This document shows, in pieces, positions 43,691 through 52,043 of a DNA stretch of 64,000 bases. The notes under the pieces are model-generated. The model was not told the origin of the DNA, searched no databases, and saw only the letters and a program-made list of their open reading frames with translations. The DNA comes from an uncultured archaeon (GTDB lineage Archaea > Altiarchaeota > Altiarchaeia > IMC4 > SCGC-AAA252-I15), in assembly GCA_902384455.1 (NCBI GenBank), contig CABMCB010000094.1, positions 1-64,000 of the forward strand, given 5' to 3'. How positions within the stretch are numbered: position 1 is the first letter of the stretch; every line of letters begins with the position of its first letter. A program made the position numbers and the translations under genes.

Positions 43691-44551
43691 ATGGCGTACG
43701 ACATACCGCAGGAATTGAAGTACAAGGAGATATTCGCCTACGGCATGACCTTAAAGCAGTTCATCTACGGGGCGATATTCGGCATGGCGGCGGTCCTGAT
43801 ACTGTCGCAAGACAAGATTCCGTGGGAAATAGGGGCGGTCGCCGGAATCGTCCTCATGGGCATTGCGGTGCTCCTCGGATTCTTCGACTTCGACAAGAAG
43901 ATAATCGAGTTCATATCCTACCTGCGAACCCCGAAGAACATAACGTTCCTGACGAAGGAGGCCTCCCAGTTCCTCGGCGTAAAGTACCTCAAGGACTCGG
44001 CGATAGTGCTCAAAGACGGCACCCTCGTTGGCGTACTCAAAGTAGAGGCCATAAACTTCTCCATCCTCTCCAAGGAGCAGAAGGACGCGGTGATACACAA
44101 CTTCATGAACTTCCTGAACTCTCTGGGCTTCAGGATACAGATCATAATGCGGACGGTGACATTGGACATGACCCCGTACCTTAGGAACATGGAATCCAAG
44201 ACGTCCGCCAACGCAGAAGGCGGCCTCGCCGAGTCCTACAGCCTAAAGGAGTTTCTCCAAAACTACGTCCAAACGAACAAGGTGACAGACAGGGTATTCT
44301 ACATAGCAGTGCCCCTGAGAAACGCAGGCCCTTCCGTCAAAACGATCAGGGGATCGGGTAAAGAGTCGCTTGCGTTCAGGGAGCTTGAGGAGAGGATGGA
44401 AGTCGTCCGCGAGTGGCTCTCAAAGTCGATGCTCAACTCAAAGAGACTGGACAACACAGGCCTTCTGGCGTTCTTGGCCTCGTTCTTCGACGACGGCGTT
44501 AAGCTGGATGCGGGATGCACAAGTCCCTACACGGACTATAAAGGTGACTAG
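43691..44551 (+). CDS. PrgI/VirB3-like membrane protein with soluble domain
   Basis: A 286-residue protein. The N-terminal ~75 residues match PrgI: MAYDIPQELKYKEIFAYGMT, two closely spaced helices, and FDFDKKIIEFISYLR. The remaining ~200 residues are soluble and resemble the VirB4 N-terminal domain (KDSAIVLKDGTLVGVLKVEA, INFSILSKEQKDAV). Thus it reads like a split VirB3-VirB4 fusion. It is 1 base from the ATPase gene. Confidence 0.8.
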   Translation: MAYDIPQELKYKEIFAYGMTLKQFIYGAIFGMAAVLILSQDKIPWEIGAVAGIVLMGIAVLLGFFDFDKKIIEFISYLRTPKNITFLTKEASQFLGVKYLKDSAIVLKDGTLVGVLKVEAINFSILSKEQKDAVIHNFMNFLNSLGFRIQIIMRTVTLDMTPYLRNMESKTSANAEGGLAESYSLKEFLQNYVQTNKVTDRVFYIAVPLRNAGPSVKTIRGSGKESLAFRELEERMEVVREWLSKSMLNSKRLDNTGLLAFLASFFDDGVKLDAGCTSPYTDYKGD

Positions 44552-44552
44552 G

Positions 44553-46874
44553 ATGGTCTGGAAGAAGACGCCTAAGGAAAAGACTGACGAGGAGCTCGCG
44601 GAGGAGGCGAGGATAGAGGAAGGCCAACGTATGAACAGGATAATATTCCCCAACCTCATCCAGAACCGGATGAGCGAGGTCAAGATAAACGACAGATGGA
44701 ACAGGCTGATTTCTGCGGACGGCTACCCAAGAAGCGTCAGCGACGGCTGGCTTGACAAGCTGGTTTCCATGTCCGGCAACTTCGACATGGCGATACACAT
44801 AGAGCCTCTCGAGCTGAACAACGTAATGAACCAACTCAACAGGGAACTTAGAAAGCAGGCAAGCGACATAAACACCCTATCCAAGAAGGGCGAGATAATC
44901 CCGACGTCCCTCCAAATCCAGCACGAGGACACCAAAAGCGTCCTACGCGTCATCCAGAAGGGCGAGGAAAAGATGTTCAACGTATCGATATACGTCAGCC
45001 CCAAGGCCGAAAGCCTGGAAGAACTCGAACTGCTGACTAAAAGAGTCAATGCGACGTTGAACAGCGTGATGATAGTACCTAAGATACCGACGATGCGAAT
45101 GCTCGACGGCCTGAAAAGCATCCTGCCTTTCGCGCAAGACAAACTCAAGATAACGAGAAACATCACTTCCTCGGCGTTGGCCGCCTGCTTCCCCTTCACC
45201 ACGTCGGGCCTCAAGATAGAGGATAATGGCGTGATGTTCGGCGTAAACTCGAACAACAAAATCCCCGTGATAATAGACCCGTTCGAACTCAACAATCCCA
45301 ACGGGCTAATCCTGGCTACGTCAGGCGCGGGCAAGAGCTTCTTCGTCAAGATATTCGAGATACGGGAGCTATTGCAGGGCGTAAACGTCATAAACCTAGA
45401 CCCACAGGGCGAGTACACCAAACTCACCGAAGCCTACCACGGGCAGTCAATCAAGATATCCAAGGACTCGGACACCGTCATAAACCCCTTTGACATGATG
45501 GGCATGGACTACGCGGACAAGATAGCTTCGCTGCATTCGCTGATGCACACGATAGTTGAGGACATAACCTCGCCGCAGCAGGCCCTCCTCGACGACGCAT
45601 TCAGGAGAATCTATCTCGAGGCGGGGATAACCGAGGAGAAACACACGTGGAACAACACGCCGCCCACGTTCAGCGACCTCTATTCCGTGATCAAGGGGAA
45701 GGAGTCGGACGAAAACCACTTTACTCGGGCCTCGGCCATGGCGTTGACTAACCGCCTCAGGATGTTCACCGAAGGGTCGCTCAAGTTTCTGAACCAGCAG
45801 ACGGACTTGGACTTCGACAACCGCATGGTGACGTTCGACATAAGCCAGGTGCCTAAACTCGCCAAACCCGCGATGATGTACACAATCCTGGAGTACATAA
45901 TGCACAAGATGAAGCATGACATGAAGCGGAAGATATTCGTCATAGACGAAACTTGGCTGCTCCTACAGCATCCGCAGGCCGCAGAACGGATATTTGAGAT
46001 AGTCAAGACTAGCAGGAAATACAACATGAGCTTCATCCTCATAACTCAGGAGGTGAATGACCTCCTGAGTTCACAGGCCGGAAACTCCGTTCTCGCCAAC
46101 ACAGCCTGGAAGCTGCTCCTAAGACAAGACCCCTCGGTAATCGACTCCGTATCCAAGACGTTCAAGCTCAACTACGGCGAAACCATGCTGTTGATGAACG
46201 CCCAACCCGGCGAAGGGATACTCATGGCGTACAACAACCACATACCGTTGAAGGTCATCGCCTCCAAGAGGGAGTACGACATAGTGACGACTAAGCCAGA
46301 AGACCTACTCAAGCTGGAGCCTAAGACGCAGCCGCAAAAGCTGGAAACTTTGGAAGAGCCCAAGAAACGGTTCGACATAACAAGAAAACTCCACTTGAAA
46401 AGCGAGTTGACGCCAGGGCAGATAGACATACTCAAACGGAGCGGCTTCAAGGAAATACGGGACCCCAGTTTTGTCAAAGGACGCGGGCCGGTGTATCTTG
46501 TGAATAACACCACCGTAGAATCGGACGAACACTTCATCCTACGGCAGCTCGTCTACGACGAAATCAGGAAATACACCGGGGACTTGACGCACAACTTCAC
46601 CAAGGAACCGGACATAGTATTCAAGACCCCAGAAGGTAAAGCCATCGCAGTCGAGATAGAGACGGACAAGTCCCCCAAGTCCAAGGAGCAACTGGAGCTG
46701 AAACTGAGCATACTACAGAAATACGACGGATGGTTCTTCATACTCACAAACTACGAGTCCTTCCCCCACTACGGAACCTACGGGGAAACGATAACCCGGA
46801 CAAAAGTCCCGGAGAAGATCAAGTCATACTTCAGGACTCCCGGAAACGAACCAAACCCGGAAACGGCAACCTAA
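44553..46874 (+). CDS. VirB4-like ATPase with C-terminal nuclease-like domain
   Basis: A 773-residue protein from ATG 44553. Residues ~1-245 form the VirB4 N-terminal domain. The ATPase has Walker A LATSGAGKSFF near 255, INLDPQGEYTKL, and Walker B KIFVIDETWLLL near 461, followed by ILITQEVNDLL. From ~590 there is an extra domain: EPDIVFKTPEGKAIAVEIETDK near 685-705, an Asp plus ExE pattern reminiscent of PD-(D/E)XK nucleases. It ends the operon. Typical VirB4 proteins lack this tail. No VirD4 coupling protein or relaxase was seen. Confidence 0.88.
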   Translation: MVWKKTPKEKTDEELAEEARIEEGQRMNRIIFPNLIQNRMSEVKINDRWNRLISADGYPRSVSDGWLDKLVSMSGNFDMAIHIEPLELNNVMNQLNRELRKQASDINTLSKKGEIIPTSLQIQHEDTKSVLRVIQKGEEKMFNVSIYVSPKAESLEELELLTKRVNATLNSVMIVPKIPTMRMLDGLKSILPFAQDKLKITRNITSSALAACFPFTTSGLKIEDNGVMFGVNSNNKIPVIIDPFELNNPNGLILATSGAGKSFFVKIFEIRELLQGVNVINLDPQGEYTKLTEAYHGQSIKISKDSDTVINPFDMMGMDYADKIASLHSLMHTIVEDITSPQQALLDDAFRRIYLEAGITEEKHTWNNTPPTFSDLYSVIKGKESDENHFTRASAMALTNRLRMFTEGSLKFLNQQTDLDFDNRMVTFDISQVPKLAKPAMMYTILEYIMHKMKHDMKRKIFVIDETWLLLQHPQAAERIFEIVKTSRKYNMSFILITQEVNDLLSSQAGNSVLANTAWKLLLRQDPSVIDSVSKTFKLNYGETMLLMNAQPGEGILMAYNNHIPLKVIASKREYDIVTTKPEDLLKLEPKTQPQKLETLEEPKKRFDITRKLHLKSELTPGQIDILKRSGFKEIRDPSFVKGRGPVYLVNNTTVESDEHFILRQLVYDEIRKYTGDLTHNFTKEPDIVFKTPEGKAIAVEIETDKSPKSKEQLELKLSILQKYDGWFFILTNYESFPHYGTYGETITRTKVPEKIKSYFRTPGNEPNPETAT

Positions 46875-47132
46875 AACCAAAAACAATTAGAACGCCAATC
46901 AAAGCCAAACCGCTGTTCAATCTACAACCAACTACAACAGAAACGCCCAAAACAACAAACAAAGCCCAACCAAAGACTTTCAGAAAATGTATATTCCTCC
47001 TCTAATATCCTGGCTCGCCTACAGCCGCCTAGGACAGAAGCGGCTCAGAACCTATTGAAACACCAATAGCCCGGGGGGAAATACGCATTAAAACACGTCT
47101 TACACGGTGCAACATCAGGCCGACACTTTGTT

Positions 47133-47255
47133 GTGGTGGAGCGTCTGTTTGCTCTGGTGCGACTTAGGTTGTTGGTTGAAACACATGGTTTACCGGATAT
47201 AGTCTGGGCGCACCCGTTTATGACTTGTTCGTTTTGGGCTCCACCGCTTTTTATT
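47133..47255 (+). ncRNA. candidate structured RNA
   Basis: Nested inverted repeats: outer stem GGTGGAGC (47135-47142) with GCTCCACC (47238-47245), extended by G-C and a wobble pair; inner stem GGTGCG (47156-47161) with CGCACC (47209-47214); then ACT with AGT inside. A T-rich tract (CTTTTTATTTT) follows the outer stem, as at an archaeal terminator. It matches no RNA family I recognise. A 93-codon frame crosses it but looks unlike a protein. Confidence 0.45.
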
Positions 47256-47300
47256 TTAATGTGTTTTAATAGGTATGGTAGTTTAGGAAAGAGAGAATTA

Positions 47301-47315
47301 CACACAGTGTATAAT
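47301..47315 (+). repeat. island-edge 15-mer, right copy 1
   Basis: CACACAGTGTATAAT; with the next copy it forms part of an 18-bp direct repeat (47298-47315 and 47327-47344) with a 29-base period. Confidence 0.75.
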
Positions 47316-47329
47316 ACTCGCCAGTATTA

Positions 47330-47344
47330 CACACAGTGTATAAT
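47330..47344 (+). repeat. island-edge 15-mer, right copy 2
   Basis: Second tandem right-edge copy; see 24468-24482 for the left-edge copy. Confidence 0.75.
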
Positions 47345-47471
47345 TCTTCCTACTTCCAGAAAAGCCGGAAAAACGCGTTATGCAAGGCGCAGTAAGCGTT
47401 TTTACTGCTTTTAGAGCCTAAACATCCATACATGACATTTGCCTCAAAAAGGCAAATCGAAACCAATTTCC

Positions 47472-47503
47472 ATTCCTTTGCCGTTGTGGTTACCCACCAT
47501 AGG
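47472..47503. repeat. 32-bp repeat, right copy (orphan wHTH gene start)
   Basis: 31 of 32 bases equal 31237-31268. On the minus strand it reads MVGNHNGKG then diverges and stops, so it is a decapitated gene start, consistent with rearrangement of a wHTH gene. Confidence 0.7.
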
Positions 47504-47667
47504 CGTGCCTTGGCACAAGCAGTTCTGTATTCGCTAGTTGTGGAGGCCTGCAACACGAGGTTCCTTGTGATGGAACCTCATCCCCCGCAGCTCCGAACAA
47601 TTTTTAATACGCTAAATCCTTATAATTAGACACTCAAACGCCCAAAAAGGCCAAAAACCTTCATCAC

Positions 47668-47750
47668 GCGGGGGTGCCGGAGTGGTCAAACGGGCAGGGC
47701 TTAGGACCCTGTGGCGAAGGCCTACGCGAGTTCGAACCTCGTCCCCCGCA
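47668..47750 (+). tRNA. tRNA-Leu (anticodon TAG)
   Basis: An 83-base class II tRNA. The acceptor GCGGGGG pairs with CCCCCGC, with discriminator A; the anticodon stem CAGGG/CCCTG encloses loop CTTAGGA, giving anticodon TAG for Leu CUA; a long variable arm follows; the T arm is GCGAG-TTCGAAC-CTCGT. CCA is not encoded. Its 3' end is repeated 189 bases downstream. Confidence 0.95.
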
Positions 47751-47763
47751 AACCTTTTTCTTT
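47738..47763 (+). repeat. 26-bp direct repeat, tRNA 3'-end copy
   Basis: Covers the end of the T arm, the 3' acceptor strand and 13 bases of flank, perfectly repeated at 47927-47952. Duplication of a tRNA 3' end is the classic footprint of integrase attachment sites. Confidence 0.8.
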
Positions 47764-47775
47764 AGAAAAGAAAAA

Positions 47776-47829
47776 GCGCAACGAAGACGTCGGTCTTCGT
47801 GCGCACCGAGACGAATGTCTCGGTTGCGT
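47776..47829. ncRNA. three-stem hairpin element between the repeats
   Basis: Closing stem GCGCA (47776-47780) with TGCGT (47825-47829); hairpin 1 ACGAAGAC-GTCG-GTCTTCGT (47781-47800); hairpin 2 ACCGAGAC-GAAT-GTCTCGGT (47805-47824). Both hairpins have perfect 8-bp stems and tetraloops, joined by GCGC. Preceded by an inverted CTTTTTCTTT/AAAGAAAAAG that may terminate the tRNA transcript. Function unknown. Confidence 0.45.
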
Positions 47830-47926
47830 TGATGGAAAAAGAAACTGTTTGTTTGAATGCTCGAACGGGGTGGGGTCAGGATTAACCTAAAACTGGGGGA
47901 GGGGTGTCCCCTCCCGCGGTTTGGTA

Positions 47927-47952
47927 CTCGTCCCCCGCAAACCTTTTTCTTT
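47927..47952 (+). repeat. 26-bp direct repeat, distal copy
   Basis: Perfect copy of 47738-47763, preceded by a GGGAGGGG-TGT-CCCCTCCC hairpin and not part of a second complete tRNA. Confidence 0.8.
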
Positions 47953-47964
47953 CAGGTAGAGTGT

Positions 47965-49572
47965 TTACGTTAGGGGGTATGTTTCGTTGAACTGCGTTAG
48001 TATGCCGTATATCCGGTAGAAGCGTATTTTGTACTGCGGACCCCACGAGGCCTCAACTATTAGGGTGTTGTTGAATGTGTTCCTGTATTTTTCCTGAAAC
48101 ACGGTGTATTTCGGCAGGCTTGTGTCGGGTTGATAGTAATATAAGCATATTTTATCCAAAATCAGGTTTAGGTTTTCAGGTGTCGCCATCGTTTGGTCTA
48201 TCACACGCATTTTGAGGCCGGACAGGATGTAGGGGCTTATGCCCGGCGCTAGCACGTAGCATTCGCGGTTTATTGTGCCGTTTACCGTTAGGTTATGGAT
48301 TATCTCCGAGAACTGGTCGTTAGGGTGCTTGTTTACGGGAGGACTAAGCGTCAAATAATCGGTTGAGACAGCTAACGGATTTTGAAGGTTTAGGCCTCCT
48401 GTTAATGCGGATGCTGTAATTAGGAGTATGCATCCTGCGGCTGCTCTTTTTTGTTTTTCGTATTGCGTGGGTAGTATTTTGTTGAGGGCGTATCCTGCTG
48501 TGATGGCGAGTGAGGGGTATAGGACGATTAGGCGGCGTATGCTGTATCGTGTGTTGTAGTCTATCCACCATGCAGGGTAAAGCAGGAAAGGTAGTGTGAG
48601 CATTAGCAGTAGGATGAGTAGTTCGCGTTTTTTCCCTTTCTGCGCAAGTGTTATGAATCCTGCCGCCGAAAGCAGAAGCAGCAGCGGGCTGTGGTTGTTT
48701 GTGCCGGTTAAGTATCCTATGAAGCCCGTGAAGTTGGTGATGTACCGTTCTACGGTGAAGCCTATGTTGGAGTTTACGTCGCTGTGCAAAAGGGCTTGAA
48801 ACGCAAGCGGCACGATGAGTAGTGGGGGAATAATTCCCGGCAGAACATTCTTTAATTCGCTGCGTTTTGGAGCGAGAATTGCTATTAGAGGTATGAATGC
48901 CAGGCCGTTTTCCACCCTGAGGAATACGGCGTACGTCATGTATGAGACAGACGCGAACAGAAGGGCGTAGGAGGGTTTTCTTTTCCACGCTAAGGCCAAT
49001 GCGAACGAGGAGGTGATGAAGAACAATGCGGGAACCTCCGAGTTCGTGGATGAACCGTACGTTAGGTACAACGGCAAAACAGCGATGAAAACTCCGGAAA
49101 ACACTGCTCCAACTAAGCTGCCAAGCAGCAGATAAGCCAAAAACGCCACTGCGAGAGGAGTTAGTATTGCGGTTAACTTGGGGATTATGAAGACTGCGTT
49201 AGGGAATTCTCCCCAAAGCATATAGGAGGGGGATAAAAGCATCGCCTGCCCGGGAGGGTGATAAGGGAGATTGAACGCCGGACATACGTGCACGTCGCCC
49301 ATTTGACAGGTGCCGTATATGTGGCGGACAATCATCGTTTCAGCCGCCGCCATATCCTCCCACTCATCGTAACTCACTTGATGCCTAAGAGGAACAGAAA
49401 GATTAGTCCAACAAGAAACAACAAGAAGAAACAACACCGCATAAACGACTTTTTTCTGCCTTATTCGGCCGCCGAAAACTTCCAGCAAATCTGAAAAAGC
49501 GAACGGAGTGGCTGCGAGGACCATCAGCAGGCTTAAAGCTGCCGTTTGGAAGAGTATGACTTCTAGCATCAC
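47965..49572 (-). CDS. GT-C family membrane glycosyltransferase
   Basis: A 535-residue protein with about 11 helices. The first external loop has SYDEWEDMAAAET, placing Asp/Glu where GT39-type enzymes have the catalytic acid, followed by PYHPPGQAMLLSP. Later YGSSTNSEVPALFF is the second typical loop. The external C-terminal ~120 residues follow the last helix. It probably uses a polyprenyl-phosphate sugar donor; together with the other GT-C proteins and the PAP2 phosphatase it suggests surface glycosylation. Its stop is just beyond the tRNA repeat. Confidence 0.83.
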   Translation of the reverse strand: MMLEVILFQTAALSLLMVLAATPFAFSDLLEVFGGRIRQKKVVYAVLFLLVVSCWTNLSVPLRHQVSYDEWEDMAAAETMIVRHIYGTCQMGDVHVCPAFNLPYHPPGQAMLLSPSYMLWGEFPNAVFIIPKLTAILTPLAVAFLAYLLLGSLVGAVFSGVFIAVLPLYLTYGSSTNSEVPALFFITSSFALALAWKRKPSYALLFASVSYMTYAVFLRVENGLAFIPLIAILAPKRSELKNVLPGIIPPLLIVPLAFQALLHSDVNSNIGFTVERYITNFTGFIGYLTGTNNHSPLLLLLSAAGFITLAQKGKKRELLILLLMLTLPFLLYPAWWIDYNTRYSIRRLIVLYPSLAITAGYALNKILPTQYEKQKRAAAGCILLITASALTGGLNLQNPLAVSTDYLTLSPPVNKHPNDQFSEIIHNLTVNGTINRECYVLAPGISPYILSGLKMRVIDQTMATPENLNLILDKICLYYYQPDTSLPKYTVFQEKYRNTFNNTLIVEASWGPQYKIRFYRIYGILTQFNETYPLT

Positions 49573-49632
49573 GGGAAAGGGATTAAGCGTACGCTAACTA
49601 GAAATAGGAGAGATAATAGAAAAATGGGGGAA

Positions 49633-49658
49633 GAAGGCCCCTGAAAAGCGGGGCCTTC
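49633..49658 (-). terminator. hairpin terminator after the thioredoxin-fold gene
   Basis: A perfect 9-bp stem, GAAGGCCCC and GGGGCCTTC, around an 8-base loop, lies between two minus-strand genes. The minus-strand side is followed by CCCCCATTTTTC, the plus side by CTTCTTTTTATT. Confidence 0.6.
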
Positions 49659-49680
49659 CTTCTTTTTATTGCGTTTGCCT

Positions 49681-51504
49681 TTATGTTGCCTTCGCAAGTT
49701 GTTCGTCTATGACTTGCTTGAAGTTTGCGTAGGGTTGGGCTCCGCTTAGTGCCGTGTCTCCGACGAAGAATGACGGTGTGCCGGATACTCCTACTGCTTC
49801 GGCGTCGGCTGTGTCTTTCTGTACTGTGCTTGCGTATTTTGCTGTGTCTAGGCAGTCGTTGAATTTGGCTGCGTCAAGTCCCAGGTCTGTTGCGTACTTC
49901 TTTAGTGACGCTATGTCTAGTGCGTTCTGGTTGGCGAATAGTTTGTCGTGGTATTCCCAGAACTTGCCTTGCTCGTTGGCGCATTCCGATGCTTCGGCTG
50001 CTTTTTCAGCGTTTGCGTGTAGGCTTGTTAAGGGCAGGTTTTTGAACGCTATTTTTACTTTGCCTGTGTCTACGTAGTCTTTCTTGATTGACGGGTATGT
50101 GTCTGTGAAGAACTTGCCGCAGTAGGGGCACTGGAAGTCGCTGAATTCTATTATGGTCACTTTTGCGGTTGGGCTGCCAAGTACTGGGCTGTTTCCGGCT
50201 GTTGGCGGGTGAAGGTATCTCCCTGCGCCTCCTGCTGCGCCGGCTTTAATCAGGTAGGATCCTGCGATTTGGTCTAACGCGGATGCTACTTGGGCGTAGT
50301 TGGCTGCTTTGGTTACGTTGGGGCCGAATATGTATGTGGGTATGGCGTTTATGTTGTATTTTTGTATTAGGGCTTGGCCTTCTGCGCTGTTCCATTCTAC
50401 TTGTCGGACGTTTATTGTTGGGAATATTTGTTGTCTGGTGACTGATATTACTTGGCTTGGGTCGCATGTTGTGCAGTTGCTGTCTGTGACTATTATGAAG
50501 TCGATTGGGGGGTCGTTGGTGGTGGTTGTTGTTCCGTTGTCTTGTACGCCGAGTTTTTTGTTTATTACAGTCTGGAATGCGGTGTAGGGTTGTGCTCCGA
50601 CGACTAGTTCGCCGTTGACGAGGAAGCTTGGTGTTCCTGAGACGCCTGCTTGTGTGCCTGCGGCTACGTCTGCTTGTACGGCGGATGCGTATTTGCCTGT
50701 GTCGAGGCAGCTGTTGAATTTAGCGGTGTCGAGGCCGACGTCTGCTGCGTATTTTTTGAGTGAGGTGGTGTCGAGTGCGTTTTGGTTGGTGAATAGTTTG
50801 TCGTGGTATTCCCAGAATTTGCCTTGTTCTTTGGCGCATTCAGCGGCTTCTGCCGCTTTTTGTGCGTATTGGTGGAAGCTTAGTGGGAAGTTGTGGAATT
50901 CTAGTTTTACTTTTCCTGTGTCTATGTAGTTGGTTTTGATTGATGGGAATGTTTGTGTTTCGAAGGCGCCGCAGTATGGGCATTGGAAGTCGGTGAATAT
51001 TACGATGGTCACGGGTGCGTTTGCGTTGCCTAGCACTGGTGCGCTTCCTGCGGTTGATGTTCCTGTTGAGGGTGTTGGGGTCGTTGCTGGGACTGCAGGT
51101 ATGGTTGTTGTGGGTATTATTGTGTTTGCGGGAGATGTTCCTTGGCGCATGTAAACGATGGCTCCTGCGACAAGTACGAGGACTAGGAATATTGCGACTG
51201 CTTTCCATGGGTCGGATTCCTCCTCTTTTTTCTTGGCTTTGGGGGCTTCATCGTCTTCTGACGGTTCTGCCGCGTGTTTTTTCGCCTTGGCGGCGCTTTT
51301 GTGAGCTGGGCGTTGGACTGCTTTTTCCTCAACTGGAGTTGATTCTTTGGCAGCCGTTTCCTCTGGCTCGGCGGTGTATTTTCTTTTTCGACCCCGCTTG
51401 CCTTTGGCTGGAGCCGCAGATGCGGTGTTTTCCATTTGCGTTTCTGTTTCCGTCTCAACGGAATCTGGTAGTATTTCCATTTTAGTTGGTACCTTTTCAG
51501 CCAT
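49681..51504 (-). CDS. membrane-anchored triple thioredoxin-fold (DsbA-like) protein
   Basis: A 607-residue protein. Residues 1-100 are charged and Ala/Lys/Glu-rich (cytoplasmic); a single helix (AVAIFLVLVLVAGAIVYM) anchors it. Outside are a DsbA-like domain with FTDFQCPYCGAFE, a smaller thioredoxin-like domain with SNCTTCDPSQV, and a second DsbA-like domain with FSDFQCPYCGKFF. The first and third are near-identical over long stretches (EQGKFWEYHDKLF, NQNALD), so they arose by duplication. It likely forms or isomerises disulfides in secreted Cys-rich proteins such as those at both window ends (inference). Confidence 0.9.
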   Translation of the reverse strand: MAEKVPTKMEILPDSVETETETQMENTASAAPAKGKRGRKRKYTAEPEETAAKESTPVEEKAVQRPAHKSAAKAKKHAAEPSEDDEAPKAKKKEEESDPWKAVAIFLVLVLVAGAIVYMRQGTSPANTIIPTTTIPAVPATTPTPSTGTSTAGSAPVLGNANAPVTIVIFTDFQCPYCGAFETQTFPSIKTNYIDTGKVKLEFHNFPLSFHQYAQKAAEAAECAKEQGKFWEYHDKLFTNQNALDTTSLKKYAADVGLDTAKFNSCLDTGKYASAVQADVAAGTQAGVSGTPSFLVNGELVVGAQPYTAFQTVINKKLGVQDNGTTTTTNDPPIDFIIVTDSNCTTCDPSQVISVTRQQIFPTINVRQVEWNSAEGQALIQKYNINAIPTYIFGPNVTKAANYAQVASALDQIAGSYLIKAGAAGGAGRYLHPPTAGNSPVLGSPTAKVTIIEFSDFQCPYCGKFFTDTYPSIKKDYVDTGKVKIAFKNLPLTSLHANAEKAAEASECANEQGKFWEYHDKLFANQNALDIASLKKYATDLGLDAAKFNDCLDTAKYASTVQKDTADAEAVGVSGTPSFFVGDTALSGAQPYANFKQVIDEQLAKAT

Positions 51505-51648
51505 TCTTTCGTTAGCTTGATTTTTGATGGTTAAATTGAGATGAATTGAGCACTGGTAATTAAAAATAGATGCTTTACCGTCTCACAACATAAAACTAAT
51601 TTTTTATGGCACACACATTCGATTTTTGTATTATCACGCTGTTTTGCT

Positions 51649-51690
51649 GGGGGATTGGAATCCCCCTGAATTTGAAAAATATAAAAAAAT
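51649..51690 (-). terminator. hairpin and T-rich tract after the zinc-ribbon gene
   Basis: On the minus strand, a T-rich tract (complement of 51674-51690) follows the zinc-ribbon stop, and the stem GGGGGAT/ATCCCCC lies at 51649-51666. The tract is probably the archaeal terminator. Confidence 0.45.
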
Positions 51691-51724
51691 AGGGAACTAA
51701 TTTTTTGCCTTATCCTCCTCGCGT

Positions 51725-51877
51725 TTATCTGCGTGGGGGGCGGTGCTTGGCGAAACATTCGCGGCAGTACACCGGTCGTCCAGCTGTTGGCTGGAATGGG
51801 ACCTGAGTCTGAATGCCGCAGTCGCTACATACGACGTCGAACATCTTTCTCGGTCCTCGGTCATCTCGGAAACCCAT
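51725..51877 (-). CDS. 50-residue zinc-ribbon protein
   Basis: A short gene on the minus strand. The product begins MGFRDDRGPRKMFDVVCSDC and has two zinc knuckles, CSDCG and CRECF, separated by VPFQPTAGRPVY. This 'CxxC ... VPF.PT.GRPVYC..CF' protein is a widespread small conserved family in DPANN archaea and candidate-phyla bacteria with no agreed function. GAGGTGAGAGCA directly upstream of the ATG supplies a strong ribosome binding site. Terminators on both sides suggest it is transcribed alone. Confidence 0.85.
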   Translation of the reverse strand: MGFRDDRGPRKMFDVVCSDCGIQTQVPFQPTAGRPVYCRECFAKHRPPRR

Positions 51878-52043
51878 TGCTCTCACCTCTTTCTTTTTTA
51901 CTGGCGCGAGAACGGACGACTTATACTATTCTCTAGAAAGAGAAACGCTCCGTCAAACCTATTCCTTTTGCCAACACACTCCCATATGGAGTGCGCATAG
52001 TAGTTTACTGATGGGGAGCTTAAATAGGCGTTTTTCCCCGGCT

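Larger units (their letters stand above)
46875..47667. other. gene-free right edge of the accessory island
   Basis: About 790 bases without a credible gene. It contains a putative structured RNA (47133-47255), two tandem copies of the island-edge 15-mer (47301-47344), and a 32-bp copy of the start region of wHTH gene A (47472-47503) whose frame ends after 18 codons. The tRNA-Leu gene follows. Confidence 0.65.

Noticed and set aside
47133-47414. 93-codon frame in the island's right edge
   Set aside because: No recognisable domain, ends in Arg/Lys-rich noise, and coincides with nested RNA stems.
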